Source of the DNA: Cryptomeria japonica
Lineage: Eukaryota > Streptophyta > Pinopsida > Cupressales > Cupressaceae
DNA length: 64,000 bases
Direction: 5' to 3'
Assembly: GCF_030272615.1 (NCBI RefSeq)
Contig: NC_081405.1
Span: forward strand, 309,411,374-309,475,373
This document shows, in pieces, positions 45,430 to 57,204 of the stretch (position 1 is its first letter; each line of letters opens with the position of its first letter). The notes below the pieces were generated by a model that worked only from the letters and a program-made list of their open reading frames with translations, made no database searches and was not told where the DNA came from. The translations under genes and the position numbers were made by a program.

Positions 45430-46960
45430 ATTAATGCCCTTATGACCCTAAGCATTATTATATTTCTTGGCACCCTGGCTTGCTTGTAGTAGGGAATTGT
45501 TCCAATCCTCAGTCAGGAACTTAAAAAGATCCATGTGAATGTTATCCTCACTTGTAGCATCACCAAGCACCTTGTCCTAATTTAAACAAAGTGAAGTTGT
45601 CAAACTATGCATAGCTCAGAGGTTGAATCTACATATGCTACCAATCTTCATTTACAACTCAAGGATTGTATCCTTCAACCTACATAGTTTCTCCCCCATT
45701 TCCGTTAGCTCTTTGTCCTCCCTCTGGCATCTCATACAACTCTCATACACAACATTCATCTTCACATCCTCCTCCATGGTAACCTCTTCCAATTTGTCAT
45801 CCCCAACTAGGTTCCCTTGTTCATCCCAACTATTATTTACTGACTTCTCTGAGTTCTCATCCAAATTCTACCCACCACCACCAACATTCCCCTCATCCCA
45901 ACTTTTATTATACTCCCTACCTTGTTCTCCTCCCTCGTTGTTTCAACCATAATCAATAAAATTTAATCTTTTACCCTTCTCAGAATCATGGTAGGTCAGT
46001 CTATTCAACCTTATTCTACCTTCATTCATATTGCTCTCGCCGTCATCCTCTTCCTCTCTACTCAACTCTTTTAAATTAGTAATATTTTTGCATCTCATGT
46101 TCTTTCCTTTCTTCTTTCTTGTCGAGGGATTTTGGGTTTTTAGCATATCAATATCTGTAATTACCATTGAAGTGGAGGAGGTTCTATGGGAAGTAATGAA
46201 AGCAGTGTGGCAAATGCAGTGTTTGGTCCAAGTACTAGGTGCACCAATTAACAAGGGAGAAGCACTAAAGGTAGGGGTTTCTATAACCATTATATTTCTA
46301 GGTGGATATAGTATCAAATGGAATGAATACAGTTTATAAATAAACCTCTCCCTTCCTCTCTCCCTCCCCCTCTCCTTCTCTCCCTCCCTCTCTTTTTAGG
46401 GTCTAGGGCCTCTTTGACAGAGTGTTCCAAGGATTGAAAAAATAAGAAGGGGAAAGAGATGGTGCCATGGTTCCTAAAATTATTTAGAAGTGGTATATGG
46501 TAAAACAAGTAAACTTAATGATGACCTTCTGGAGTAGAGCACTTCATAACCATCAAGCATACCATTTTTCTAGTGGTTGACCAACTTGTGTTTTTCATAT
46601 CTACCTTGCAACTTCATAGGGGATTCACTCCCACAAAAGAATCAGTTAAGACTTTCACTATTCACCACATGACTACTTCTCTTCCACTTCCTGCCTTCCA
46701 TGGAGAAGCTAGTCACTTGTGCAACTACTTCCTTTCTGACTTCAAATGAAATTCATTCCTCAGTGACTCTCCTATTTACCAAGGAGGTAGCAAATTGCAT
46801 TGATAGTTCTTCATCAAACCCTTGCATCAATTCAAGGTACCCATAAACCCCTCCTTCCCTACAACTGTGCCATATAATTTTTATATTATGGAACTCATTT
46901 ATCTTATCAATTTCAATATGCACAAAAGATCCCCCCAATCTATGAGTTGTAAGAAAATTT
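45430..46960 (-). pseudogene. Novel LINE ORF downstream of RNase H, second copy
   Basis: Minus-strand reading gives IIWHSCREGGVYGYLELMQG, then LSMQFATSLVNRRV, EVRKEVVAQVTSFSMEGRKW and ESLN*FF, matching in order the 12562 ORF (VWHEIIDGG.., NETLVVMVVGLVINGRRF, ADLANFF). Further on are an acidic basic-mixed region (SREEEDDGESNMNEG) and a Glu/Asp-rich probable coiled coil (LEEVTMEEDVKMNVVYES, KELTEMGEKLCRLKD). Several stops break it; two of them (TAG in NW/WF contexts and TGA) fit lost Trp codons. Position, order and the shared block support it as the same ORF, far diverged. Function unknown. Confidence 0.5.
46345..46396. repeat. Polypyrimidine tract
   Basis: CTCTCCCTTCCTCTC-type low-complexity run of about 50 bp. 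Confidence 0.9.
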
Positions 46961-47544
46961 CATAGAAAAACTAGAGAAACACTAGAGATATTTTTGAATG
47001 TCTTTCTAGAAATATCATAGTAAATGTGGAGGGAAGTCTTGTGTAGGCCATAAAAATCATAAATGCACCTAAATGTTCCCATAATCCCTCACACATTCTA
47101 GCAAAACAACATGAAATAAGAAGTGATAGAAAAATTGAAATCCATAGGCTTTCTTTCCCTAGGGATTAACTTGTCATCATTATTACAACTCCCACACAAA
47201 TCACTACAATGATGCCAAAAAAGCATATTGTAGAAAAATAAAAGACACACAAGACACAAAAGGTGGGCCCTACTCCATGCCTGCATATAATGGTTGCCAA
47301 TTCTAGCATGACTATACAACTTCTACCTAGGAGTCCATCTCAGATGATTTTGCATCTTTCAAAGCCTGCTCTTCTTCAAATTCAAGTTCTTTTTGCCATC
47401 TATATTCAAACATGCAACCTCCAACCCAAATTGATAGGTGCTACAAAATCTGGCACCCCAAGAGATGGAAGTTACCCATTCGATTCTCCTACCAAGGACT
47501 TTCCATGTAGGAGTATTTGAATATTATTGGGGAGGGAATCCTTC

Positions 47545-47985
47545 CTCATCCAACATCTCCACCCTTCAGTTTAGAAGCCTAGTTTTACCAAGGCATTGAC
47601 AATCATATTCCCTACCTATAGACACAACCAATTTGAAAGTTTTTAAACCCCAACAAAAGCTTGTGGATGTCTCTGATTATCCCTCCAATGGACTAGTTAG
47701 TCTTTCTTAGTCCCTTAATTGCATCAATTATGAGATTACAATCACCTTCAATGACTAGGGTCTTCAATCCAATTGAGTGAGCAACTTTGACTCCCCAAAG
47801 TAAGGCCATGCTTTCATCTTAGTTGTTCGTATAACCCTTCTAATTCCTAGAGTAAACTTCCACCAGTTCCCCCATATGCATTTTTATGACTCCTCTTGTA
47901 GCTTCCCCCCCATGGACTGTCTCGTAGCACCATTAAAATTTAACTTATGCCACCCCAACTTAGGTGGACATCATCTAGTATTCCT
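47545..47985 (-). pseudogene. LINE RNase H domain
   Basis: Minus-strand reading gives LGWHKLNFNGATRQSMGG (first Asp replaced by Asn), then SKLLTQLD, PLVIEGDCNLIIDAIKGLRK (second Asp kept) and FKNFQIGCVYR.GI.LSMPW, the C-terminal region where YREGN..AD.LA is expected. Frames shift at least twice. It is the RVT_3-type RNase H of a plant LINE. The matching domain in the 29569 LINE is much better preserved. Confidence 0.75.
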
Positions 47986-48239
47986 TCTCAGCATCCTTTT
48001 TGAATTATCAAATTTGGTGTAAGAGGAAAGTAGGCCCCAACTCTTAGAAATTTTGTAATCAAACAATGAGGGAGGAAAGCATAGACAAGGGGAAGAGATC
48101 ATAGAGAGGATTTCTAGGAGGATCTTTGAAAAGGTACTAAGAACCACCTCAACAAGATTTTTAGGATCACGAAAAATTCCTATTGTTTCTCTCTTTCCAA
48201 ATGCTCTATCCAAGGTGAGGTGGGATCAATCTCCATAGT

Positions 48240-48552
48240 TGTTTAATTAAGGGGTTGTGAGAGAGCCCACACAAGTCCATTACAAATTGTTAGAGGTCCC
48301 TATTCATAATCCAAGGAAAAACTAGCTTTTGTAGCACTAAGCCCCAAAGAGTTTTAGTGATGGTGCAATGGGCTAATATCTAGGAAGGGTTTCCTCCTCT
48401 CATTTGCATAAGACACAATAGTTTGGGAATTAAAATCCCCTTAGATAGATTATATTGGGTAAAGATATTGTTACGTAGGGTAGTCCACCAAAAGAAGTTA
48501 ATCTTAAGAATTAGGTGTTGGTTCCATACCTTCCCCCAACAACCAAGGAATT
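48240..48552 (-). pseudogene. LINE zinc-binding (zf-RVT) region, part after the insertion
   Basis: Minus reading: WNQHLILKINFFWWTTLRNN, IFTQYNLSKGILIPKLL, then ILAHCTITKTLWGLVLQ and SIWKERNNRNF. The W..LI.KINFFWW and WKERN.R.F motifs mark zf-RVT of plant LINEs. Reading from 50356 leftwards (RGNNFLG) into WGKVW here restores the domain across the insertion. Confidence 0.75.
48539..48552. other. Target-site duplication (left)
   Basis: ACAACCAAGGAATT; the partner at 50342-50355 is ACACCCAAGAAATT (12 of 14). Confidence 0.75.
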
Positions 48553-50341
48553 ATTTTTTATTAGGATAAAACAGGTTTTGAAGGGGGGGTGAAACCATTA
48601 ACAATAAGTGAGTTGCCATCGTAAAATGGACTAGACTACCTAGCAGTAGATAATAGGTTTTAGAAAGAACCTGAAACCTTCTGGACTTACAAGCATCCAA
48701 CTCCAAAAACTCAAAGGCTGCACAAATAATAAACAAGAAAAGTAGGAAGTCATAACCAACCAAACACCAGCCAACTATAGAAAGATGAAGATTACAAAAT
48801 AGGTTGGCACAAGCATAAGATTCAAGTCAAAAAACAATAGACCTCAAAAAATAGAGAATGAGGGTATTTTCAAGAACCCTTGGCCAACAAGAAGGATTTT
48901 CCCAAGCTCCCTCAACCTAGAACAAAGTCTTTGGGCCACAAATAAGCACAAATCTCAATCCTAACCAAAAACCAACATTAGCCAAACTGGACCCTTTAAA
49001 ACTACTAGCATCCAGCCTGTCCCTGCAAGAAACAAAAAACATAAGGTTTTTTTGGGCTCCCTCAAGCCCCATGGGTTTTATCATGTATCCCATAACCATA
49101 TGCTTGAAAATACACGACACTGAGAAAAATTTTCCCAATCACCTCTCCACCTCTATAGGAGACAAAGGACAGTCAGAAAGAACACCAACATCAAAATCCA
49201 TATAGCCAAGAGGTAGGGCTCCATCAACCCCCCAATAACACTTCTAGACAACACTAGAAATATCAAACTCCACCTCAATAGGAGAAAGGTCAACTCCAGC
49301 CAAATCCATCTCCCTCTCAATAGAAGATAGGACCACCTCTATAGGAAAACCAAAAGTGACCCAAAGATGTAGAAAGTGAAGTGCCATAGCCTAGAAAATA
49401 GAGAGGATGAGGAAAATAAAACCCCCATCAAGGATAGCATCAAGGGTCACAACAAAATAATAGAGACAACCAAACCCCTTTAAAATAGAAAAACCTAACC
49501 ACTGAGGTTCATTAAGAACCCAAAAAAACAAACCCTCTCTCAAAAGAACAAGAATAAAAGAGGAGAATAAGGAGAGAAGACAGACAAGAAAACCACCAAA
49601 GTTTCAAAGAAGAGGAAGAGAAGAAGTTGAGAACATGAACAAAGCCCTCAAATATTTAGACATTAAGCTCTCACAATCAAGGCAAGAACAAATTCTACTC
49701 GAGCCCCTAGAATAAGGAAGGAACCCTCCATAGAGAAACCCATAGGAATGAAATAAGAAACACTTTAGAATATCCCATCTCACAAGACACCAATCAACCT
49801 AAGAGAAACCCCCAAGTGTATCAAGAACTACACACTGAGGGATATTATCAAGGCCCATTAGGAGGGAATATATCATCTCAAAAATGACTGAACCCAATGG
49901 ACAAAACAAGACCCCCACAGAGAGAAGACCCATCTTATAGCTAGAGAAAGATCTCCAAATAGAGGAAAGAGAAAATTCAAAGCGAAGTCGAAAAGTCTTA
50001 TCCACAACCCACCAAAAAACACTCCGGACCATAGCCCTCAATATCTAGGCCAAGGGGGAAAAGCCAAATATATCAAAAGCCTCCACATCCCCAATCCCAT
50101 CACAAAAATCCTCCAAGACCACCACCAAAGCCCAAAGATCCAGCCACTGCCTATAGCAACGCTCACCTTGAACAACATGAACAGAGACAATGAAGAGTAG
50201 AGTGGGGATTAGGGGCACCATAGAGGAACCCAAAAGATCTACCTGCCCATCAAAGTTAGCATCTTCCTTGTCCCATGCAGCATTGTCTGAAACCCTAGCT
50301 TCTCCTCGCCCCTATGCACACTCTTTCATTTTTCATTTTCG
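48553..50341 (-). mobile_element. 1.8-kb element with a LINE-like 3' tail, copy 1
   Basis: Inserted in the zf-RVT region of the minus-strand LINE with an imperfect 14-bp target duplication. On the minus strand it starts GAAAATGAAAGAGTGTGC-like sequence and ends CCTTCAAAACCTGTTTTATC then CTAATAAAAAATA. It is homologous over its length to 57205-59049: shared blocks include TGGTATTT-type GT-rich sequence, paired ..TCTCCTAT.GAGGTGGAG motifs and DRLDASSFKGSSLANVGFW. No EN, RT or RNase H motif is found. Confidence 0.75.
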
Positions 50342-50355
50342 ACACCCAAGAAATT
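50342..50355. other. Target-site duplication (right)
   Basis: ACACCCAAGAAATT, partner of 48539-48552. Confidence 0.75.
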
Positions 50356-51540
50356 GTTTCCCCTTAGAAGAGAGAGATAAATAGACTAAATAGTTAACTC
50401 ATCCCGAGGGTTTAACCTCCATATGATTTTTTCCTCTCTCTGGAAGAGGGATATTCTAGCTATTTTTAATAGATTATATAGCTCTCAAACCATACGTAGA
50501 AAAGGGGGTTGGTAATGGCAACGTTATGAGATGTCCCTCCAAGATTTAGAAGGGGAGACATAGTCCAAGACCTAATGTCCAAAGAATGTCATAGCATCAT
50601 GACAAATGCTCCTGAAGAAATGGTGTAGAACTAATTGCTTTTCTCCCAATAAAGTATCCTCCTAGAAATAGATATTCAACTACAACAAAATTGATTGAAC
50701 AACATTTCTGCATTTGAGAGCATTATTCCATATCTTAAAGCCACTAGGGAGATCTTGAGTTGGAATAACTCTATTTAAATTCTTCTGGTTGAGATACTTA
50801 GCATATATTATTCTATACCACTCCACTTTATGTAGGGATAGTTTTCATCCATATTTTTCCTTGAGCACCTTGTTAAGAAAAATAATTTTCCTAATTCTCG
50901 AGCCCCCCATAGATTTAGGACAATAGACCTTGTCCCAACTGACCAGGGACATTCTATTTTTTCCTCCATGCTTATCCATAAGAAATTATGTTCAATCCTT
51001 TTAATTTTTTTTCTCATTGAAGTTGAAACATTAAACAAGGAGAGAAAATAGACATGGATGCCTTATAAGAGGCCAACAAGGAGTTGAAGTTTTCCTGCAC
51101 TACTCAAAATATTTCCCATCCAACCAACTATCTTCCTTTGGATTCTTGTTAGGATTGTTTCCTAGAAGATATATGATATATTTTTAACCATGAGGGGAAT
51201 CCCTATGTAGACCCCTAGAAGAAAAATACTCTAGCAACTTAGAATAGACTTGATTTTATCTTATAGTTTCACCAGAGTGGTGAAAAAATAAATACTAATT
51301 TTATTGTAGTCAATGTGTTGTCTTGAGGCTTTTGCATACTAGTTAAGAAAGTTCTTCCACCCTATTGCCTCCACCATAGAAGCTGCACCAAACAAGAAGG
51401 TATCATTAACAAACTATTACAAAGTAGTCAGCAGTAGAGAGGAGGCAGGCTTAACCCCTTGAATTTTTCCTTTGTTAATGAGATTTAAAAAAATTCTACA
51501 ATGGATTATCCTATCTATAGTGGATTAGTTTCCTCTGAAA
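50356..51540 (-). pseudogene. LINE RT C-terminal region
   Basis: Minus reading: FVNDTFLFGAASMVEA (RT active-site box, with Asn for the first Asp), then GIPLMVKN, LTRIQRKIVGWMGNILSSAG, KLQLLVGLL and SMRKKIKRIEHNFLWISMEE, followed by the GGLGI-like region. This is the thumb side of a plant LINE RT. Upstream (about 51480-51540) INKGKIQG-like sequence suggests a little more of the palm. Multiple frameshifts and stops are present. Confidence 0.8.
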
Positions 51541-51965
51541 GAGAGAAATATTGTTTCCAGGCAATGGATTATGTTTTATCTTCAAGCATTCATTATTGGC
51601 ACATGAGCTACTTCTTCATTGGGGGAATTATTATCCTTATTTTTTGTCTCATATGGGAGGAATATTCATTGTAATTCTATGTTCGATTATGTACTTGGAG
51701 GTCCACTTGGATTCCTTCATCTTAGTCACACGTACTACTTTTTCATTTCATTGCATCTCTCACTTTTGGAGATGAGTTTTTTTTCCATGTAGTTTTTCTT
51801 GTTTTCTCTATTTAGAGAGACTTAATTGGTGTGATTTGCATTTCTTTGCGTTAGTTTGTAAATTATTACCTAATCAAAAGTTCTTGTCAGGACTCATTCA
51901 TCCATGCATTTTGCATTCATGATTATCTCTTTAAAATTTATATTAAAGTTGATCTTAAGAGGTGG
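51541..51965 (+). other. 3' region of a copia-type element
   Basis: Matches 54490-54899 in order: AAATAT.GTT, TTCTTCATT.GGG, GAGTTTTTTTCCA, ACTCATTC.TGCATGCATTTT-type end, and a purine tract CTTAAGAGGTGG. The element's 5' part is missing; it adjoins the minus-strand LINE. Confidence 0.65.
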
Positions 51966-52310
51966 TGTTGAAATAATTTTATGATAACTATCTAATTATT
52001 TATTAATTAGATATTTTAATTTATTTTCACTTAAAGATAAACTTAAGTTAAAAAGAGTGAGATTCGTGACACAATTCTTGAATATAAGATCATCTGTTTC
52101 CCTCTCAAATTCTCATGTTCATGAGTTTCACTACCAAGTTACTTTTATCCTAATCTTAATGCTAGGCCATAAGGGTAACAATGATAAATGGAATGAATGA
52201 ATATTTTTTGAACAACTTTCATTTATTTTGTAGTGGGCATTTGTACACACGAGAGTGCCAAAAATACAATAAAGAAAAGTAGTTGTTAATGTATAATATT
52301 TTCCTTCCTA
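51966..52310 (+). repeat. 3' LTR of the copia-type remnant (end approximate)
   Basis: Starts TGTTGAAATAATTTTATGAT after the purine tract, cf. TGTTGGAGTAATTAGG at 53414 and TGCTAGAGTAATTATG at 54900. The end is estimated from those LTR lengths (348-385 bp). Confidence 0.5.
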
Positions 52311-53408
52311 GAATACAATTATTCCACCACTGGTAAAAGACGTTTAATGCAAAGAGATTTATACCCAACAAGAGATTCATATATTTCATTTTCTAATTTG
52401 ATATGTGTATCTAATGTAGATGTATTGAAGGATGTTATAGACTAGCCTAAGGTATTAATCCAAAAAATACATGGAAAGTCAAGGCAACTACCTTAGTGGT
52501 TGTGGAAGGAAAATATGTCATCTTAGCTAAATTGGGTTGAATCTTGATGCAAACATCATTAAAAAGGAATTATTTTCTCTATACAAAGATAAATTTAGAG
52601 AAGTGAAATTAGATGAAAAGACTAGAGATCGTAGAAATGACTAAGACTATGATTATTTTTTATTTTACATTCTACTTGCATTTGAGTAGGTTGTCGGTTT
52701 GGGATGAATTGTTGGAATATTTGGAAATTTTGGATGATCTTTGTGGAAAGGGTTTGTTCTTAACACCATTCATTATAATGCATTTATTGATGGATTTTGT
52801 AATAATGTAGAAAGAAATGAGTAAAGTGTCTAAAAAGTCAAATGATGATAGATAAATTAATAAATAAATATATAAATTTAATAACTAAACTAATGGTATT
52901 TAACTTAGAATATGCTATGAATGTGATTGTGATGAATACTATAAAAATTGATTTTTGAAGTTTTACATTAAAAATAATTAATTGAAATATCATATTTTCA
53001 ATGTTTTTATGAGCCAGTATTTACCTTCCTTCTACATGACAGTATGAAAGGTTTCAATCAAAATATCTCTCAATGTAATTCACCTATATTCCTTTAAAAA
53101 TAAATATATGCTATCTATAAAATTAGGTTCAAAGTTTTATTGATATTCTTACATAAAATATATAGCTAAATTTAAAACATTATTTTGAACAAAATGAATA
53201 TATTGCGCTTTATTTGTACAACCTATTTTTTTGTATTTACTACTATTTTTTCTACCTCCTAAATTTAAACTTTTGTTTAATTTAATTTTTTTTTAATATT
53301 TCTAAAATTCCATATCAAATTTCAAAATAATAAAATTAAGTTAAAGTTTTAAAATATTATCATTTAGTTAAAATATAATTAAATTTTAAATAAATAAATT
53401 TAAAAATA
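52311..53408. other. AT-rich sequence
   Basis: No gene, LTR or clear repeat recognised. Confidence 0.4.
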
Positions 53409-53413
53409 ATATT

Positions 53414-53798
53414 TGTTGGAGTAATTAGGATATTTATCTAATTATGTTATTAATCAAGTCCTTTAATTTCATTTTCACTTTAGCTAAGCTTGGGTGCTTT
53501 ATAATCTAGAGTTTTTTTTTAATCTTTAGTTCAAGTTGTAGTTGACCTTAATTAAGCTCCTCATTTTGTTTTTGTAGTTCTCTTAGTTTTATCATTAGAG
53601 TTTACAACTAGGGTTTCATTCATCCTTTACAAGGATGCATCCACTATAATTTCATTTTCAAGAATTCTTGTGTGCAATAATAAATAATTCTCAAGTTTTT
53701 ATTTAGCATATAATCTCTTGCTTAATCTCTTTTTATGTGATAGGTGGTTTTCTTGTAGAAGAACCTTGGATCCTATGGTTGTATCATTAACTCCTACA
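53414..53798 (+). repeat. 5' LTR (385 bp)
   Basis: Starts TGTTGGAGTAATTAGG, ends TTAACTCCTACA and is followed by the primer site. Confidence 0.85.
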
Positions 53799-53810
53799 TG
53801 GTATAAGACC
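53799..53810 (+). other. Primer-binding site
   Basis: TGGTATAAGACC, 9 of 12 to the initiator tRNA-Met site. Confidence 0.8.
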
Positions 53811-54899
53811 ATTACAAATCAAAATGATTTTGAACAATCTCCAAAGACAAACATGATGTGACAATAATTGTGCTATGACTGTCATCAAATAGGAGGGATA
53901 AATACTCAAATGTGTCATCAATTCCTAAGAAAGCTATACTATAGAGGAGCTTGAGTATATAAGAAGTCTTGTATCTTTCAATGGATCAGAGACTTGTCTT
54001 CATGTTCCTACTCCTCACATTAAGAACCCATCTCAATTGTCTTCATCTTTTGTTGTTCTTGACCAAATTGACATTGGCTCATGCATATATCCTACATTGA
54101 TTTAGTGCAATAGGATATTATTCTTCCAGACATAGCTAGTTCAGATTCATATCCTATAAGCATATCGTCCTTGTGGAGTCTCGTATTGCAGATTTAGATG
54201 ATTATTTTGAGTAAATTCATCTCTTTGTTGAAAGCTATGCCAATGTTGTTATCTTTTTATCATCTCTCATGGAGCTTATTCTTCATTTTTTTTGTAGTCC
54301 TAATTTCTCACCTCCTATATTGATTGGGCATGTACCTAATTTATTTTTGGTATCTTAATCTATCATGGAAATAGAAGCATTTCAGTAGTTTCTAGAGGTG
54401 CACATAGTTTGGATTTGGTTTCCTACATCTTCCAATTTATGGAAGTGGCTTCTCACATACCCACTAGATTTTTTTCTTCCAAAGGGCAGAAATATCGTTC
54501 GCAAATAGTGTATCATGTTATGTCTTCAAGCTTTCATCATTCGCATAAGAGGTACTTCTTCATTAGGGTTATTCATATCCTCATTTTCTCTCTCTTATGT
54601 GGGGACATTCAAAGTACTATTACAATAGAAGCAATTGTTCGAGGTTCACATTGATACCTTCTTTTCTTCACTCTCTTGTATAGTTATTTTATTTTCTTTC
54701 TTTTTGAGAAGAGTTTTTTTCCACTGAGTTTTCTCCTTTTCTCCATTTATGAGAATTGTATCAATTTGAGTTGCATTTATTTTCATTGGTTTGTACATGT
54801 GTACTTGACCAAGCCTAGTTGTCGAGACTCATTCATGCATGCATTTTGCATTCATCATTAGCTCTTTAGCTTGTTCCTAATTTAATCTTAAGGGGTGGA

Positions 54900-55247
54900 T
54901 GCTAGAGTAATTATGTAATTTATCTAATTATTTAATTAATTAGGCTCATTAATTATTTTTTCACTTAAGCTAAATTTAGGTGCTTTTTCATGTAGAGTTT
55001 TCTTGTTTAGCTATAGTTGAGACTATTTTATCTTCTCATAGTTTTTTCTTAGTTCTCCTAAATTTAGTTTAAGACATCTTTGTGATATTTATATAGGCAT
55101 GTACAAGTGTTGTAGTTTCATCCTATAATCTTTTCTTTTGAGAAATATGACATATTTTTATCACTACTCTCATTGGTGGAATATGTTCTAGTTTGTTTTT
55201 TGATCTTGTAGACTTGTGTTGCCAACCTTTTTTTGCAAAATTTAACA
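54900..55247 (+). repeat. 3' LTR (348 bp)
   Basis: Starts TGCTAGAGTAATTATG and ends AAATTTAACA. The two LTRs differ noticeably, so the element is old. Confidence 0.8.
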
Positions 55248-55557
55248 ATATTAATCATAAAAATTATTTAAAATTAATGATTAAATTTTAATATTAATCC
55301 TATACAAATTTTAATCACTTTTTCTTACAAAAAAATTTAATATTATATGTGAAATTTAAAATCTAGATATCCCACATGGGCAGTATAGTTGGCTAACAAC
55401 TTTGGGTTCTTCCCATATAGGTCTTGTGTTCAATTCTTGATAGAAAAATTAGATTGATGTGTGTGGTTTAAGGGAAACTATTCACATCTCTAGGGGATTA
55501 CTCTCACCTACTCTCATCCCATTGGCATCCCAACTTGAAAAAATTTAGCCCAAGGCA

Positions 55558-55562
55558 AGATC
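55558..55562. other. Target-site duplication (left)
   Basis: AGATC, repeated at 61122-61126. Confidence 0.8.
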
Positions 55563-56737
55563 TAATCTAGAGGAAGGACTAACATCAATCAACATACAAC
55601 ATATACTAAAATAAATTCAAGGAGCATTCCATTTACACCACTTGGATACATTGCTTCTTTGGTATATTTCACATATATCATCTTAAACTTAAGAAAGGAC
55701 ATACAATATTGGCTCGATCATGGCATCTTACTATGAATTTTGATGGCATACAAGTCATCATTACATAAAACAATCAACAATGTATTATTTTGTTAAATCC
55801 TCATGGCAACATTTACTATGAAAAGACACACAAAAACATCCATATCTTTCCCAAATGATCAAATAATATAAATTTATTTGTAGGAGCCTTGTGAAGAAGT
55901 GTGAAGAATAGTATCACCAATTTTTTATCCTTTTGGGATGATATAATAGAAAGATATCATTTTCTTAATGCTTGCTAGAAACCTTAGTTTTATCATAAAC
56001 CTGCTCTCACCAAAAATATCATAACTCGTTGAAAACTTAATTTAATTGGATCAGATAAAAAGGAAATGAATCTAGACTCATTTATCCAGATTTTACCATT
56101 GGTTTCAGATTGTTATTGTACCATACCAATCAGTACCATACATTTTTTTTTTACTATTACTGGAAAAATCAGTTAATCACGAAAACTTGTACCAAAAATG
56201 GCACAACTTTTACAAATCCCAATAAAAATTGATGGGACAAATTTAAAATAAAATTAGGTTCACATAGCTAACTTATCCAGCTAGTTTCATATCATTACAT
56301 GAAAGAAAAAATTCATACAAGACAAGAGAACATTTTGTAACATGAGAAAAGTTCAGAAATAATGAACAAAAGTAAGGGTTTCTTCTTCTTCACAATCTCC
56401 AACCCTCTCCAACCATGGAATTTGAGTTGGAGGTCATATTTAAGACTTTTCCAACTAAAAATAATCAATTATAAATAAATTTCAACTTCAAACCATCCAA
56501 CTTCCAATGTGACTCTTCAAATTCCACAACTTTGCATTTTGTGGCAATTTTTACATTATTTTGTAAAAGTGACAATACTTTGCAACTTGACTCTCCAATC
56601 CACCTAGTGACATGATATTGAATCAAACATGTATGAAATGGGCTTAAATGACCTTATTACATTAAAGAAGTAAAATAAAACCAAAATAGCAAAACTAGCT
56701 CATAGAGGCATGAAATCAACTAGGTGCTCCTGCACCA
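55563..56737 (-). repeat. 3' LTR (1175 bp)
   Basis: Matches 59940-61121 throughout (ATCAATCAACATACAA.ATAT, GATCATGGC.TC.TACTATG, CTAGGTGCTCCTGCA). On the minus strand it begins TGGTGCAGGAGCACC. Confidence 0.9.
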
Positions 56738-57204
56738 TACTCCTAAGGGAAAAGAAAAATTGAGGTCCACCTCAAATAGGAATCTTCTTTCTTGTCTTAT
56801 AGTTCCTTTGCACACATGAATTGTTTTAATTTTTATAGATCTCAAGTACAGTTATATCTACTAGTGCACTTGTACATTTTGGTCCATCAACATGCTTCTT
56901 GAACCAAGGCTAACTTGGTGCAATAGCCATCTGTTTTTGTTTTTGTTCTTATTCTAGATTGACCTTGGACTAAAATTGGAATGTTATTGTTTTTTTCATG
57001 CACTTTGTCTTCGTTACCTGCACTTCACTTCTTCATCCACCTCATTTTGTTTTTCACACCTTCTTTTCTCTTCATGTTTCTCCAAAATCTTTAGCTTCAC
57101 CTCAATCTTACTCAGCCATTCATTTTCAATTTTGAATTGCTCATCAGTTCTTCCATTCTCCTTGATATCAACATTCTTGAAGGAATTATTTTTAAATTTT
57201 TGAA
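56738..57204 (-). pseudogene. Coiled-coil coding remnant of the gypsy-like element
   Basis: The minus frame at 57200-57014 encodes a Glu/Lys-rich stretch (NEWLSKIEVKLKILEKHEEK, RRCEKQNEVDEEVKC). It lies on the far side of the nested element from the protease remnant, in the same orientation, close to the 3' LTR. No domain can be named. Confidence 0.4.

Larger units (their letters stand above)
45114..51540 (-). mobile_element. Minus-strand LINE, 5'-truncated in RT, split by a 1.8-kb element
   Basis: On the minus strand it carries the RT active-site region (about 51420), the RT C-terminal region, zf-RVT, RNase H, a downstream ORF region and a 3' end with CAATAAAATGCTATTAAAAAA near 45114. An unrelated 1.8-kb element (48553-50341) interrupts the zf-RVT domain with a 14-bp target duplication. 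The LINE is far more decayed than the one at 29569. At its 5' side it abuts a copia 3' end (from about 51540). Confidence 0.8.
53414..55247 (+). mobile_element. Internally deleted copia-type element
   Basis: Two LTRs (385 and 348 bp), a target duplication ATATT (53409-53413 and 55248-55252), a primer site TGGTATAAGACC and a purine tract CTTAAGGGGTGGA. The interior is only about 1.1 kb and keeps just leader and 3' sequence; gag and pol are gone. The 3' interior matches the remnant at 51541-51965. Confidence 0.85.

Noticed and set aside
45623-45952. 109-codon plus-strand ORF rich in Ser, Phe and Leu
   Set aside because: Antisense shadow of the minus-strand LINE ORF region.
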